From JBKCUI01 sp052161625 (GTDB taxonomy: Bacteria > Planctomycetota > Planctomycetia > Pirellulales > Pirellulaceae): a stretch of 64,000 bases of DNA. The stretch's first letter is position 1, and the number at the start of each line of letters is the position of its first letter. Of this stretch, positions 27,807-37,145 are shown one piece after another. The DNA lies in the NCBI GenBank assembly GCA_052161625.1, contig CP197412.1; one strand, given 5' to 3'. Position numbers and translations under genes: made by a program. The notes beneath the pieces were generated by a model. The model was not told the DNA's origin and did no database searches. It was given only the letters and a program-made list of their open reading frames with translations.

Positions 27807-28526
27807 GTGTCTGCAGCCCCATTCTTCCCAACCAACCTGGATCCCTTGACCGCAATTCCTGGCCATCAATCGAGTTTGTTGACCCCCGAGTCCCCGCATT
27901 TGGCGGGTCGGTCGGCGCTGTGCAAATTGACAGGGCACACGATCGCTTTGGCCGCGAAGCTGGTGAGCGGGTTTACCGTGCGTTGGATTGGTGCCGAGCC
28001 GGATACACGCCAGCGAGTCTATTTCGCCAATCACACGAGCCACTTGGACGCGGTCGTATTGTGGTCGTGTTTGCCCAAGACGCTTCGGCAGTTGACCCGT
28101 CCCGTTGCCGCGCAGGATTACTGGGGATCTTCTTCGTTTCGCCGCTTCCTCGCCCAATCGTTCAATGCGATCTTGATCGACCGAAAACAGATCAAAGTGC
28201 ATCAAAGTCCGGTCGATGTCATGATGCGAGAGATCGGGGACATGTACTCCCTCATCGTCTTTCCGGAGGGAAGCAGGGCATCGGACGGCGAGATGGGAGA
28301 ATTCAAAAGCGGGCTGTATTACTTGGCGAAGAAGCGACCGGACTTGGAATTGATTCCGGTCTACATGGACAATCTCAATCGCATTCTCCCGCGTGGAGAA
28401 TTCATGCCGGTTCCTCTGCTCAGTTCGATCACCGTCGGGCACCCTATATTCTTGGAACCGGGGGAGGCCAAGTCGGAGTTCCTGTCGAGAGCTTCGAAGG
28501 CGGTCAAGGTTTTGAAGGAACGGTAG
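27807..28526 (+). CDS. 1-acylglycerol-3-phosphate acyltransferase-like (PlsC family)
   Basis: A 239-residue acyltransferase. NHTSHLDAVVLW gives the catalytic HxxxxD, FNAILIDRK motif 2, and VFPEGSRASDGEMGEFKSG motif 3. These place it in the PlsC/LPLAT superfamily, which acylates lysophosphatidate or similar lipids at the membrane. The predicted start is GTG at 27807. The C-terminus is convergent with the OleC-like gene, 48 bases away. The true acceptor lipid is uncertain because many paralogs exist in bacteria. Confidence 0.87.
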   Translation: MSAAPFFPTNLDPLTAIPGHQSSLLTPESPHLAGRSALCKLTGHTIALAAKLVSGFTVRWIGAEPDTRQRVYFANHTSHLDAVVLWSCLPKTLRQLTRPVAAQDYWGSSSFRRFLAQSFNAILIDRKQIKVHQSPVDVMMREIGDMYSLIVFPEGSRASDGEMGEFKSGLYYLAKKRPDLELIPVYMDNLNRILPRGEFMPVPLLSSITVGHPIFLEPGEAKSEFLSRASKAVKVLKER

Positions 28527-28574
28527 GCGCAATTCCCAATTCGCAGTTACTCGACGAGGCGGCCACGTGTCTCG

Positions 28575-30221
28575 CTATTTCTTTTCGCTCCGCCGCTGAG
28601 CCCAAACAGCCAACTGCTCCCGAAAAATCTTGGAATTGTGCCGAATGTCGGTGGGGAGTTTGGTGGGATACACCACGACCTTCTCAACGGAGTGCGAAAC
28701 CTCCGAGCCTTTCAACCGCTCGGTCACTTCGTCGACCAAACAATCCGGGTGGGAGCTCCGGTTCCAAGGCTCGAGGATCACCCAAGGGACCTGATTTGGC
28801 GCCGGTCCCACTCCAACCAATGCCGATCGATAGATCTCCGGATGTCCGTTTGCGATCGCTTCGATCGGCTCGGTAAAGAGAACCTGATCGCGTGTCACAA
28901 CGCGATGCGCTTTGCGTCCACAAAACCAAAATCGCTCTTGCTCATCGAGATACCCCACATCCCCCATGCGGTGCCAGACGCGCTCGCCATCGAAAACCTT
29001 ATGCAACGGATTTTGATCCATGCGGGTCACGTACCGCTGCGAGACGATCGGACCGGAGACCATCAGCTCGCCGATTTCTCCGCGACGTAGCTCTTCCGTC
29101 TCGTCGATTCGGTGCATCGCATCGTCACGGATTCGAATCACTTTCCACTCGATGGTTGGAAATCGGCTCCCGACACACGTCCCGCGTCCTGCGGCGGTTT
29201 TCGCCGCGGTTTCGTCGAGAACTTCGCGAGACTCGATCGATGCAATGGGGAGCGCTTCGGTGGCTCCGTAGGGAGTGAAGACGCGTCCGTTGGGGTCGAT
29301 CCCATTTCGGATCGACTGGAGCACGCGGGGTGGAACGGGAGCGCCTGCTGAGAGCACCAATTGCAGGGGTTTCATCGTTCTACCCGAGGCTTGGCAATAG
29401 TTTCCCATGCGAGTCCATAGGGCGGGCGAGCCAAACGATTGATTGATATTCCACTGTTCAATCGCATCGAGCAATCGCGGCGGATCCACGTCCGCCGGAC
29501 GGGTTGGATCCATATCGGGAAGAATGGTTGCTGTTCCCATCACGGCATTGAAAAGGCCAAAGAGGGGAAAGCAACTCAAATCCCTACCACCGGGAACGAT
29601 ACCGAATCGCTCCGCCACCAAATCGACTTGCGCATGAAAGGTTTGATGGGTGTAGAGGACACCTTTCGGTGGTCCCGTGCTTCCTGTGGTGAAGATGACC
29701 GCCGATTCGGCATGCACGTCTTCAATCGGGTTTCGGTAGGCAGATGGCGAAATACCTTCCAGGCGGCTCAAGGTAACGGAGGGAAGTCCCGGAAACCAAC
29801 GCCCGACGAGCACATTGTGTTTGGCTTTGGGGAATCTCGATTGCAGCATTCGAACAATGGCGTGCGCCATCGGAATCGCGATGAAGCCATCGGGCTCCGT
29901 CGCTTCGAGACAGCGAATGAGGTTCTTTTTACCCATGCCTGGGTCGACCAAGACCATCGTGGCCCCCGCTTTCAACAATGCGAAGACGAGGGTAATAAAG
30001 TCCTCTCCAAACCGGACCAGCAACGCGATACGCTTTCCGGGCCCGATCCCCATCCCTTGGAGCCCCGCCGCGATCGAAGTCGACCGCCGATCCAAGTCCG
30101 CGAGACTCAATGTCGAGTAGCGTCGGTTGGTCCTCTGCTTCCAGCTACCAACAGGGGAAGCAATCGCGAGAGCATCCGGTCGAACCGCAGCCTGCTGAGT
30201 CAGCCGATCCGCGATATTCAT
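28575..30221 (-). CDS. AMP-forming acyl ligase, OleC-like
   Basis: A 548-residue adenylate-forming enzyme. The P-loop AVIFTTGSTGPPKGVLYTH is near residues 170-188, and FTPYGATEALPIA is the A5 motif. Next come HRMGDVGYLDEQERFWFCGR and a C-terminal Lys in LPTDIRHNSKIFREQL. The closest recognised pattern is OleC (beta-lactone synthetase of long-chain olefin biosynthesis), which shares TTGSTGPPKGV and GRKAHRV; OleA, B and D are not nearby, so the role may differ. The start overlaps the stop of the upstream glutamine-synthetase-like gene by 4 bases (ATGA), so the two are translationally coupled. Confidence 0.8.
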   Translation of the reverse strand: MNIADRLTQQAAVRPDALAIASPVGSWKQRTNRRYSTLSLADLDRRSTSIAAGLQGMGIGPGKRIALLVRFGEDFITLVFALLKAGATMVLVDPGMGKKNLIRCLEATEPDGFIAIPMAHAIVRMLQSRFPKAKHNVLVGRWFPGLPSVTLSRLEGISPSAYRNPIEDVHAESAVIFTTGSTGPPKGVLYTHQTFHAQVDLVAERFGIVPGGRDLSCFPLFGLFNAVMGTATILPDMDPTRPADVDPPRLLDAIEQWNINQSFGSPALWTRMGNYCQASGRTMKPLQLVLSAGAPVPPRVLQSIRNGIDPNGRVFTPYGATEALPIASIESREVLDETAAKTAAGRGTCVGSRFPTIEWKVIRIRDDAMHRIDETEELRRGEIGELMVSGPIVSQRYVTRMDQNPLHKVFDGERVWHRMGDVGYLDEQERFWFCGRKAHRVVTRDQVLFTEPIEAIANGHPEIYRSALVGVGPAPNQVPWVILEPWNRSSHPDCLVDEVTERLKGSEVSHSVEKVVVYPTKLPTDIRHNSKIFREQLAVWAQRRSEKK

Positions 30222-31426
30222 GAAAGAGACTCAACGCGATGCCGAATCCACTCGACCAACTCCTCGCTAAAAACATCCCCTTGAGTCAGGAAGTCCGAAT
30301 CCATGTCTAGCGTTTGGAACGCTTTCGTTCGATCCCAATGTCCCTGAACAACAGGAATCACCGAACCGGAGTCGATTTTGTCTCGCGAAGGGAGAGGAGT
30401 TTTATTGTGGATGCCATCGATCATCGCCATAATCGTCGCCGCGCAGGCCAAGTAATGATTTCCGGACGCTGGTACTGCATGGAGTTCGAGGACAGACTCG
30501 CGGGGAGACGTCGCATCCGGTGCTGGTTTGCAGAATGCAGCAGGCGAATTGGGTTCGCAATCTTGAGAAAAAGGAACGGTCGAAGGGGACTGCGAACGAT
30601 CGGATTCGGAGAGCCAGAAGATGCAGGTAAGCGTTGCAGCGTGTTGCAGAATCCCCCCCAAGGCATGTCGCCCCAAATCGGAAAGGCCTTGATACGCACC
30701 GCTCGAGAAAACGGGTTCCCCCCCTCGGACGAAACTCCATTGGGTCGCTGCCCAGTGGGATGCGATGTCGAGCGATGAACCCGATTGCGCACCGGTTTGC
30801 TCGATTACGTAGCGAAGCATGGCGCAGTCGTCGCACGCCTCCAGAACGGACTTGGGCTGGATCGCAAACTCCGAGAGATTCTTCGCGTTTAGAAAATGTC
30901 GATCGACGGCTACGCCCGCTTCTGCGGCGAAATCCGCTATCCGGGAGCGAATCAAGTACTGCGAATCGGTCCCTCGCGACGCGCGCGTCTCCTCGAGAAC
31001 TTTCACCGTATTCAGGGTGAAGGGGAGCGAAGTACGGATACGCACATCGTCCGCGATCCCGGTCGACTGCAGATATCGCAACGACTGGGCAGCGACGAAG
31101 CGAGAATCGAAGGGACTCTCCTCCCGCTGCAGGATGTCTTGAATCGTCGCAATCAAAACCAACGCAGGCTGTTGCGTGAATGGGTCGAGATAGTGGGCAT
31201 GGCTCTGAGGCACGAGAATCGAATACGGGTGATAGGGCATCTGCGGGTCCACGACCACCTCGTGGCCTAACCCTTCCTCGAAACTCGTCTCCGACAAATT
31301 GGCGATCGGCAGGGTTACCTGTCTCCAGCCTCCCTCCAAGTCCGTATACCGCAAATCAAAGCTGCGGATACCTTTTTCGCGACAGTAAGCCAGCACCGCC
31401 TTCGGTTTCACAGAAAATCCTTTCAT
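30218..31426 (-). CDS. Glutamine-synthetase-like protein with degenerate active site
   Basis: A 402-residue protein clearly built like type I glutamine synthetase. The beta-grasp start is FDLRYTDLEGGWRQVTLP, then DPFTQQPALVLIATIQD, VRGGEPVFSSGAYQGLSDLGRH and YLACAATIMAMIDGIHNK. Most catalytic positions are missing. EPEFF-type metal Glu residues are replaced by SLPFTLN; HHE becomes DRHFLN; the GxMHVH loop is gone; and the Arg-rich NxxNSYKR segment is absent. RIEFRFPD becomes VLELHAVPA, keeping one Glu. It is shorter than the usual ~470 residues but uninterrupted, so it is not a decaying gene. A pseudoenzyme or altered ligase is inferred. It is coupled to the OleC-like gene. Confidence 0.75.
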   Translation of the reverse strand: MKGFSVKPKAVLAYCREKGIRSFDLRYTDLEGGWRQVTLPIANLSETSFEEGLGHEVVVDPQMPYHPYSILVPQSHAHYLDPFTQQPALVLIATIQDILQREESPFDSRFVAAQSLRYLQSTGIADDVRIRTSLPFTLNTVKVLEETRASRGTDSQYLIRSRIADFAAEAGVAVDRHFLNAKNLSEFAIQPKSVLEACDDCAMLRYVIEQTGAQSGSSLDIASHWAATQWSFVRGGEPVFSSGAYQGLSDLGRHALGGILQHAATLTCIFWLSESDRSQSPSTVPFSQDCEPNSPAAFCKPAPDATSPRESVLELHAVPASGNHYLACAATIMAMIDGIHNKTPLPSRDKIDSGSVIPVVQGHWDRTKAFQTLDMDSDFLTQGDVFSEELVEWIRHRVESLS

Positions 31427-31689
31427 CCTCTAGTTAGCGCAATCTCTTCTCCATTGTAGGGAAAATCCCTCGCCCCTCTCGAGTTTGCTTCAGAAAGTTA
31501 TCGAAACCCATCGAAAAGAATCGTGATGGGCGCGCCGCATGGGGCTCCGCTTCTTGCCTAGCTCCGAATAATTCATGGAACGCACGATATTTCACAACAA
31601 ATATTGTGTAAACTCCACTTTCCGAAGAACTTGGAAACCGAATAATACCGGGCGACTGTGAAAACCAGCCTTCCCTATTAAGAACGTTT

Positions 31690-33903
31690 ATGTTGCGACA
31701 ACAACCCGATCCAGGCCAGTCGAACGACCAGGTCCGCGAATTGATGCGACTAACGCTTTGCGAGTTGGCCGCCAAACTGGATATTCCGATTGAGTCCAAC
31801 GAGATCCAGCGGTCGCTGGCCGATTCCGCCGTCGACATTGTGGACGACAGCTGGGACGCGATCACTCTTTTGATGATGCGATCGGCGCAGGGGATCGGGA
31901 TCCGTCTTTCGCCGGTGGAGTTGCAGGCCTCGGACGTATGGGAACTGCTTCTCGAGGGGTTCGCCATCGTTCAGATGCAGCGAGACGGCGATGGAGACAT
32001 CTCCTATGTCTATTCGAATGTCCACATCGGCAAAATCGACGAGACTCGGCTCACGATTCGCAATAAGCAATCGGACTCGACGTCGAAAAAGTCGCTGGTG
32101 CGACGCGTGACGGCCAGCTCCGAGCGATCGATTTTTTTCATTGCCGAGCGGGCGCTCGTTTGCGAGCCGACCACAACCCAAGCCAACGCGTCTGCGGATC
32201 GCGTTCGCCGCGTGGCAGCGGACCACGCGCATCACGCTCCTCACCAACACGACCATCATCCGCACATTTCACCGCAGCAACGGTATCTTCGATTCCTGAA
32301 ATTTGACTCGCGCGACATCTGGACCCTTGTCATTTTCGGATTCGTCGTCGGGGTGTTGGAGCTTGCCACTCCCCTCGCCGTCGAGCAAATGGTGACAACG
32401 ATTGGTTTCGCCAGCTTGACCCAGCCGCTGATTTGGCTAGCGGTACTTCTCTTTGCCATCCTGTCGCTTTCGGCTGTCATCAAGGGTATTCAGTACTTCG
32501 TCGTCGAGATTTTGCAGCGGCGCATGTTTGTGCGGATCGTGGGTGACCTGTCGGAGCGGTTACCGCGATTGGAACGGTCTGCAATGGATGGACTTCATGG
32601 TCCCGAGCTTGCCAACCGGTTTTTCGACGTCATGACTATGCAGAAGTCGACAGCCATGCTTTTGATCGATGGTCTATCGCTCGTTATCCGCACGGTCACG
32701 GGCCTTTTGCTGTTGGCGATCTATAGCCCCTACTTGCTCGCGTTCGACGTCGTATTGATTATCTGCATGACGATTTTTCTTCTGCTGCTGGGCCGCGGAG
32801 CTGTTCGGACCGCTATCGAAGAGTCGCTCGTCAAGTACCGGATCGCGCACTGGCTTCAGGATGTGATTGGCAATCCTGTTGCATTCCAGGTGCACGGTGC
32901 CGGCGAACTGGTCACCGACCGCTCGAATCGATTGACGGTTGAATACCTCGGCGCCCGGCGCGACCACTTTGTCGTCCTCATCCGACAAACCCTTTTCTCG
33001 TTGATGCTTTACGCCGTCTCGATCACGGCCATCTTGGCTTTGGGTGTGTGGTTGGTTTTCTCGGAAAGTCTGAACATCGGGCAACTCGTGGCTAGCGTAT
33101 CGGTCGTCGCGGTCGTGGTCGGTGCATTCGCCTCGATCGGAAAGTCACTTGAAGCGTTCTATGACCTCATGGCCGCTACCGATAAAGTAGGACACTTGCT
33201 CGACCTGCCGACTCTTCCCCCCTCGCGATCGTTGGACGCAGGCATTGGCCCTGTGGAGGTACGATTGCGAAATCTTACGGTCAGCGGTTCGGGCAATCTC
33301 CATTTCAACATCGGCGACTTGAAAATCGCCAGCGGAGAACGCTTCGCCCTCCACGGAGAAGGGGAGTGCGGCAAGTCGCTGCTTCTGCAGACCCTTTCCG
33401 GATTGCGTCCTCCCACTGAGGGGATGGCGGAAATCGGTGGAATCGATTCCCGGGAAGTCAATCGCTTTGCCGAAGGCTCGATGGTATCCGTTGCCGGGTC
33501 GCCCGAGATATTCCACGGAACCATCTCCGAAAACATCTCGTTGCGCCGACTCTCTGTTCCTTCCTCCGAAGTGCGTCACTCCCTTATCAACACCGAGCTG
33601 TGGGATGAGGTACTGGCGATGACCAAGGGGCTCGAGACGATGCTCCAAACCGGTGGCTACCCATTGAGCCACACTCAAATGGCTCGCCTCACCATCGCCC
33701 GCGCGATCGCGACCAAACCACGTCTGCTTTTGATCGACGGAACTCTCGACGTTCTACCTCCAAAAATGCGGTATGCCATTTGGGATCATTTGCGAGACAG
33801 CAAGCAGCCTTGGACCCTGGTCGTCATCACCCACGACCCGGTCATCATTGAACAATGCGACGGACACAAGGATTTGTCATCATGCCTAGTAGCACACAAG
33901 TAG
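31690..33903 (+). CDS. Type I secretion ABC transporter (permease-ATPase fusion) with altered Walker B
   Basis: A 737-residue exporter half. Residues 1-165 resemble the C39-like but Cys-less domain of HlyB-type exporters. A His-rich stretch at about 178-193 follows, then six probable membrane helices (about 215-490) and an ATPase domain. Walker A is GEGECGKS at 556-563. The signature is LSHTQ at 659-663 instead of LSGGQ. Walker B reads RLLLIDGTLD at 678-687, so Gly684 replaces the catalytic Glu; the H-loop His715 is intact. Partners are the HlyD-like protein overlapping its end and the TolC-like protein after that. The secreted substrate is unknown. Confidence 0.83.
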   Translation: MLRQQPDPGQSNDQVRELMRLTLCELAAKLDIPIESNEIQRSLADSAVDIVDDSWDAITLLMMRSAQGIGIRLSPVELQASDVWELLLEGFAIVQMQRDGDGDISYVYSNVHIGKIDETRLTIRNKQSDSTSKKSLVRRVTASSERSIFFIAERALVCEPTTTQANASADRVRRVAADHAHHAPHQHDHHPHISPQQRYLRFLKFDSRDIWTLVIFGFVVGVLELATPLAVEQMVTTIGFASLTQPLIWLAVLLFAILSLSAVIKGIQYFVVEILQRRMFVRIVGDLSERLPRLERSAMDGLHGPELANRFFDVMTMQKSTAMLLIDGLSLVIRTVTGLLLLAIYSPYLLAFDVVLIICMTIFLLLLGRGAVRTAIEESLVKYRIAHWLQDVIGNPVAFQVHGAGELVTDRSNRLTVEYLGARRDHFVVLIRQTLFSLMLYAVSITAILALGVWLVFSESLNIGQLVASVSVVAVVVGAFASIGKSLEAFYDLMAATDKVGHLLDLPTLPPSRSLDAGIGPVEVRLRNLTVSGSGNLHFNIGDLKIASGERFALHGEGECGKSLLLQTLSGLRPPTEGMAEIGGIDSREVNRFAEGSMVSVAGSPEIFHGTISENISLRRLSVPSSEVRHSLINTELWDEVLAMTKGLETMLQTGGYPLSHTQMARLTIARAIATKPRLLLIDGTLDVLPPKMRYAIWDHLRDSKQPWTLVVITHDPVIIEQCDGHKDLSSCLVAHK

Positions 33904-35303
33904 AGACCGACCTGACACCGCTTCCAGCGTTGCAAAGCCCTCCCAAACGGAGGATGGTACGGTATCGCCCCACCGAAGCGCTCGGCACCCGCTTCCCCGC
34001 CATGCACTTGGTCCGCTCCAGTTGGTTCTGCCGGGTCATCGCCCGTTCCACCGCATTCTTGATGGTCGTCTTTCTCTTGGCCGCCATCTATGTGCCTTGG
34101 CAACAAACCTCCCGATGCGAAGGAGTCGTGACCGCTCGAAATCCCAATGAGCGTCGCCAAGTATTCCTCAGTACCGCCAAAGGAATCATCGCCGAACAAA
34201 AACCTGGCTTGCAAGAAGGATCCCATGTCGATGCAGGGGAAACCATCATGGTCCTCGACACGCTCGCGAAGGACCAGATCGAACTCATCCAGAGCCAACA
34301 GAAGCAGTTGGAGGACAAGAAGTCCTTCACCCGATCGCAGCTCGATTTTGCCGTCACCCAAGTCGAGAACACTGAAGAATCCGGTCGTCAAATGATTCGA
34401 GCCACCCAAGCCGAGATCGACGCGGCCCATGCGAAGTGGGAGTCGGCCGAGGCGGAGGTGGAAGCCCAATTAGCGCGACTCGCGCAAGCGGAATTCGACG
34501 TCAATGCGTACGAACCTCTCGCGGGAAAAACCGTCAGCATTCAGAAATACCAACAAGCGATCAACGATGAAATCGTCGAGGCCAAGAAACTAACTCGCGC
34601 CGAACGCGCCAAAGACGAAGCTGCAAACTTCCTAGAAGCCAAACGACGAGACCTCGATAGCAAACGGCAAGAAATCGACAAGAAGGTTTCGGAGGCTAGG
34701 CAAAAAGTCGATGAGTATCGCAACAAGCTAGCGGATATCGAAAAAGAGTCCCAAGACATCAGCGTCAAACTCGGCGAACTTGAACGACTTCGTATCGTCA
34801 GTCCGACTTCCGGACGCGTGCAGTCGATCCTCGGACAAGTCGGCAAGGCGGTCGACGTGAAGGATATGCTCTTTGAGCTCATCCCCGACACCGATGATTT
34901 GTGGGTTGAACTGAGCGTACGTGGCATGGACCAGCCACTCATCCAGAACGGCGACAAGGTCCGTCTGCAGTTCGAAGGATGGCCAGCAATCCAATTCGTC
35001 GGATGGCCAAGCGTCGCCAAAGGGACTTTCGGTGGCGTCGTCAATGCTATCAATCCAGCCGATGACGGAACGGGTAACTTTAAGATCTTTGTTGGCCCAG
35101 ACCCCGACGATCCCGCCAAAGAAAAGTGGCCCGATAGACGATACCTTAGACAAGGTGTTCGCGCGAATGCCTGGGTTATCTTGGACAGTGTACCACTAGG
35201 CTTTGAGATATGGCGTCAACTCAACGGATTCCCACCAACCCGCGCCGGCGCTGGGCCCGATGGTGGAAAATCGAAGGAGGTCAAAGCTCCCAAGCTCAAG
35301 TAA
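33882..35303 (+). CDS. HlyD-family periplasmic adaptor (membrane fusion protein)
   Basis: About 473 aa from the ATG at 33882, with AAGGA 9 bases upstream; this overlaps the ABC gene by 22 bases. One N-terminal membrane anchor (STAFLMVVFLLAAIYVPW) is followed by a lipoyl-like half-domain (GIIAEQKPGLQEGSHVDAGE). A long coiled-coil hairpin comes next, rich in Lys/Glu/Gln (about residues 135-300), then ERLRIVSPTSGRV, the second half-lipoyl domain, and a beta-barrel. It would bridge the inner-membrane ABC protein and the outer-membrane channel. The coiled coil is long, as expected for adaptors that meet TolC. Confidence 0.88.
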   Translation: MPSSTQVETDLTPLPALQSPPKRRMVRYRPTEALGTRFPAMHLVRSSWFCRVIARSTAFLMVVFLLAAIYVPWQQTSRCEGVVTARNPNERRQVFLSTAKGIIAEQKPGLQEGSHVDAGETIMVLDTLAKDQIELIQSQQKQLEDKKSFTRSQLDFAVTQVENTEESGRQMIRATQAEIDAAHAKWESAEAEVEAQLARLAQAEFDVNAYEPLAGKTVSIQKYQQAINDEIVEAKKLTRAERAKDEAANFLEAKRRDLDSKRQEIDKKVSEARQKVDEYRNKLADIEKESQDISVKLGELERLRIVSPTSGRVQSILGQVGKAVDVKDMLFELIPDTDDLWVELSVRGMDQPLIQNGDKVRLQFEGWPAIQFVGWPSVAKGTFGGVVNAINPADDGTGNFKIFVGPDPDDPAKEKWPDRRYLRQGVRANAWVILDSVPLGFEIWRQLNGFPPTRAGAGPDGGKSKEVKAPKLK

Positions 35304-36958
35304 TCCTGCAAGCGTGCCTACTAACAGGCTTGGCTTTTTCCCCCCCCGATCCGGTATGGGGGCAAGCCGAACCACCCACCCCGGCGCCGATGCCGATACG
35401 GCCATCGCGACAGGGTGAATCGATCCGGGATCGGCTCAATCAGCAACTTCAGGGGCCGAACAAACCGCCGAGCGACCCCACCACGCTCGACATCCCGAAT
35501 ATCCTCCAGTCAAAGCCGACCCCCGGTGCGCCCTCTGACAATGCATTGGACGTAGATCCCAATGCAGCGTTCGTAGAGCAAGATATCCTCACGCTTTCCG
35601 ACGTCGTCGCCTCGACCTACCGCGGGTTCCCTCTCATCGAGATCGCTCGGCAGCAAGCGGGGGTAACGAGCGGTGAGTACCGATCGGCCTGGGGGGCCTA
35701 CGATACCAAGCTCGAATACTTTTCGCTCAATCAACCGCTGGGCTACTACGAAACCTATCGCAACGGAATCGGCGCCGCTCGACAACTATGGTGGGGGGGA
35801 TACCTAAGCACCGGATACCGCATCGGTCGTGGCTATTACGAACCCTGGTACAAAGAACGTCAAACCGACGACGCCGGCGAATTCAAAGTTGCCTACCAAC
35901 AGCCCCTTCTGCAGGGTCGCGCCATCGACCCACAACGGGTTGAGCTCTTTCAAGCCAATTTGAGACGGCAATCGGTGGGTCCCGAAGTGCAGTTCCAACT
36001 CTTGGTCGCCACGCGGGACGCAGCTTTTGCTTATTGGCAATGGGTCGAACAAGGAAACATTCTGCGTGCCCAACGCAATTTGCTCCGGTTGGCGGAGCTT
36101 CGCGCGGGACAATTCGAGGAAGCCTTCGAGCGCGGCGTCGCTACCGAGTTGACCGTTTCGCTCAACCGGCAAGAGATCCTTTCACGGCAATTGAAAGTAA
36201 ACGACACGCAGATGAAGTTTCGGGACTCCGCGTACAAGCTATCGATCTTCTTGCGAGACGAAAACGGCCAGCCACTTCTGGCCCCCCCCGAATGGCTGCC
36301 ACCTCGATTCCCCAAACCGGTCGATATCGCGCTCGCGACGTACGAGCAAGATTACTCAAGTGCATTATCGGCTCGCCCCGAACTTCGATTGATCGAGCTT
36401 CAAGCCCAAGAAGTACGACTCGACCTTCAGCTCGCTCGCAATCAAACATTACCCAATGTCGACTTCACCATCCAAGCCGGGAAGGACATTGGCGAACCAG
36501 CGACGAGCTCCAATGACAAGCGCGAGTTCGAACTGGAAACTGGCATCGTTGGTGGTGTGCCTATCCAACGAAACAAGGCCTTCGGTAAGATTCAAAGCAC
36601 CAACGCCAAACTGGTTCAGATCGCGCAGAAGCTGGAATTTCAACGGAATAAAATCAACGCCGAATTGCTGATGGCCCGCAATCAAGTGGAGATCGCACAG
36701 CAAAACGTAAGGATCGCTCAGGACTTCCTAGCGGAAACACAAAAGGTCCTGGACCTGTTCCGACTCGCTGTCACTCAAGGGGACTTCGATCTGCAACTCT
36801 TCTTGCAACAAGAAGTCAAAGTCACCGAAGCAGAGGTCAAACTTCTGGAAGAGGTTCGAACCTACTACCAAGCCATCGCAGCCCTGCAAGCTACGCTAGG
36901 CTTGGACCCTCTCGATCAATCCACCCTTCTCAACACCACATCGGTCTACGAGCAATAA
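35210..36958 (+). CDS. TolC-family outer-membrane channel protein
   Basis: A 582-residue protein whose ATG lies 94 bases inside the adaptor gene. The N-terminus has a basic region then a hydrophobic stretch (AQVILQACLLTGLAFS), taken as a signal peptide, and a Pro-rich linker of about 70 residues. Two TolC-like helical repeats follow: LLVATRDAAFAYWQWVEQG, LRLAELRAGQFEEAFERG, ARPELRLIELQAQEVRLDLQLARNQTLPNVDF and VEIAQQNVRIAQDFLAETQKVLD. It ends with TYYQAIAALQATLGLDPL. It should form the outer-membrane exit duct of the type I secretion system encoded by the three overlapping genes. Confidence 0.88.
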   Translation: MASTQRIPTNPRRRWARWWKIEGGQSSQAQVILQACLLTGLAFSPPDPVWGQAEPPTPAPMPIRPSRQGESIRDRLNQQLQGPNKPPSDPTTLDIPNILQSKPTPGAPSDNALDVDPNAAFVEQDILTLSDVVASTYRGFPLIEIARQQAGVTSGEYRSAWGAYDTKLEYFSLNQPLGYYETYRNGIGAARQLWWGGYLSTGYRIGRGYYEPWYKERQTDDAGEFKVAYQQPLLQGRAIDPQRVELFQANLRRQSVGPEVQFQLLVATRDAAFAYWQWVEQGNILRAQRNLLRLAELRAGQFEEAFERGVATELTVSLNRQEILSRQLKVNDTQMKFRDSAYKLSIFLRDENGQPLLAPPEWLPPRFPKPVDIALATYEQDYSSALSARPELRLIELQAQEVRLDLQLARNQTLPNVDFTIQAGKDIGEPATSSNDKREFELETGIVGGVPIQRNKAFGKIQSTNAKLVQIAQKLEFQRNKINAELLMARNQVEIAQQNVRIAQDFLAETQKVLDLFRLAVTQGDFDLQLFLQQEVKVTEAEVKLLEEVRTYYQAIAALQATLGLDPLDQSTLLNTTSVYEQ

Positions 36959-37145
36959 GCTGCTCTGTCGGCGCGACCATCTTTTGCGTGTTAATTTTGA
37001 GGGAATGCCCCCTCGTTGAACGGCTTCCAGGGAATTGCCCGTCCACGTTTCTTGTTACACTAGATGGGATGCTCGAACAAAAGCTAAGAGCATCGGACCG
37101 CCCGACTTCCCCGCCTTCCATTCTCGCTTCCCCACGATCCACCTC

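Noticed and set aside
27582..28532. 316-codon minus-strand frame
   Set aside because: Antisense to the PlsC-family acyltransferase, which has all three family motifs.
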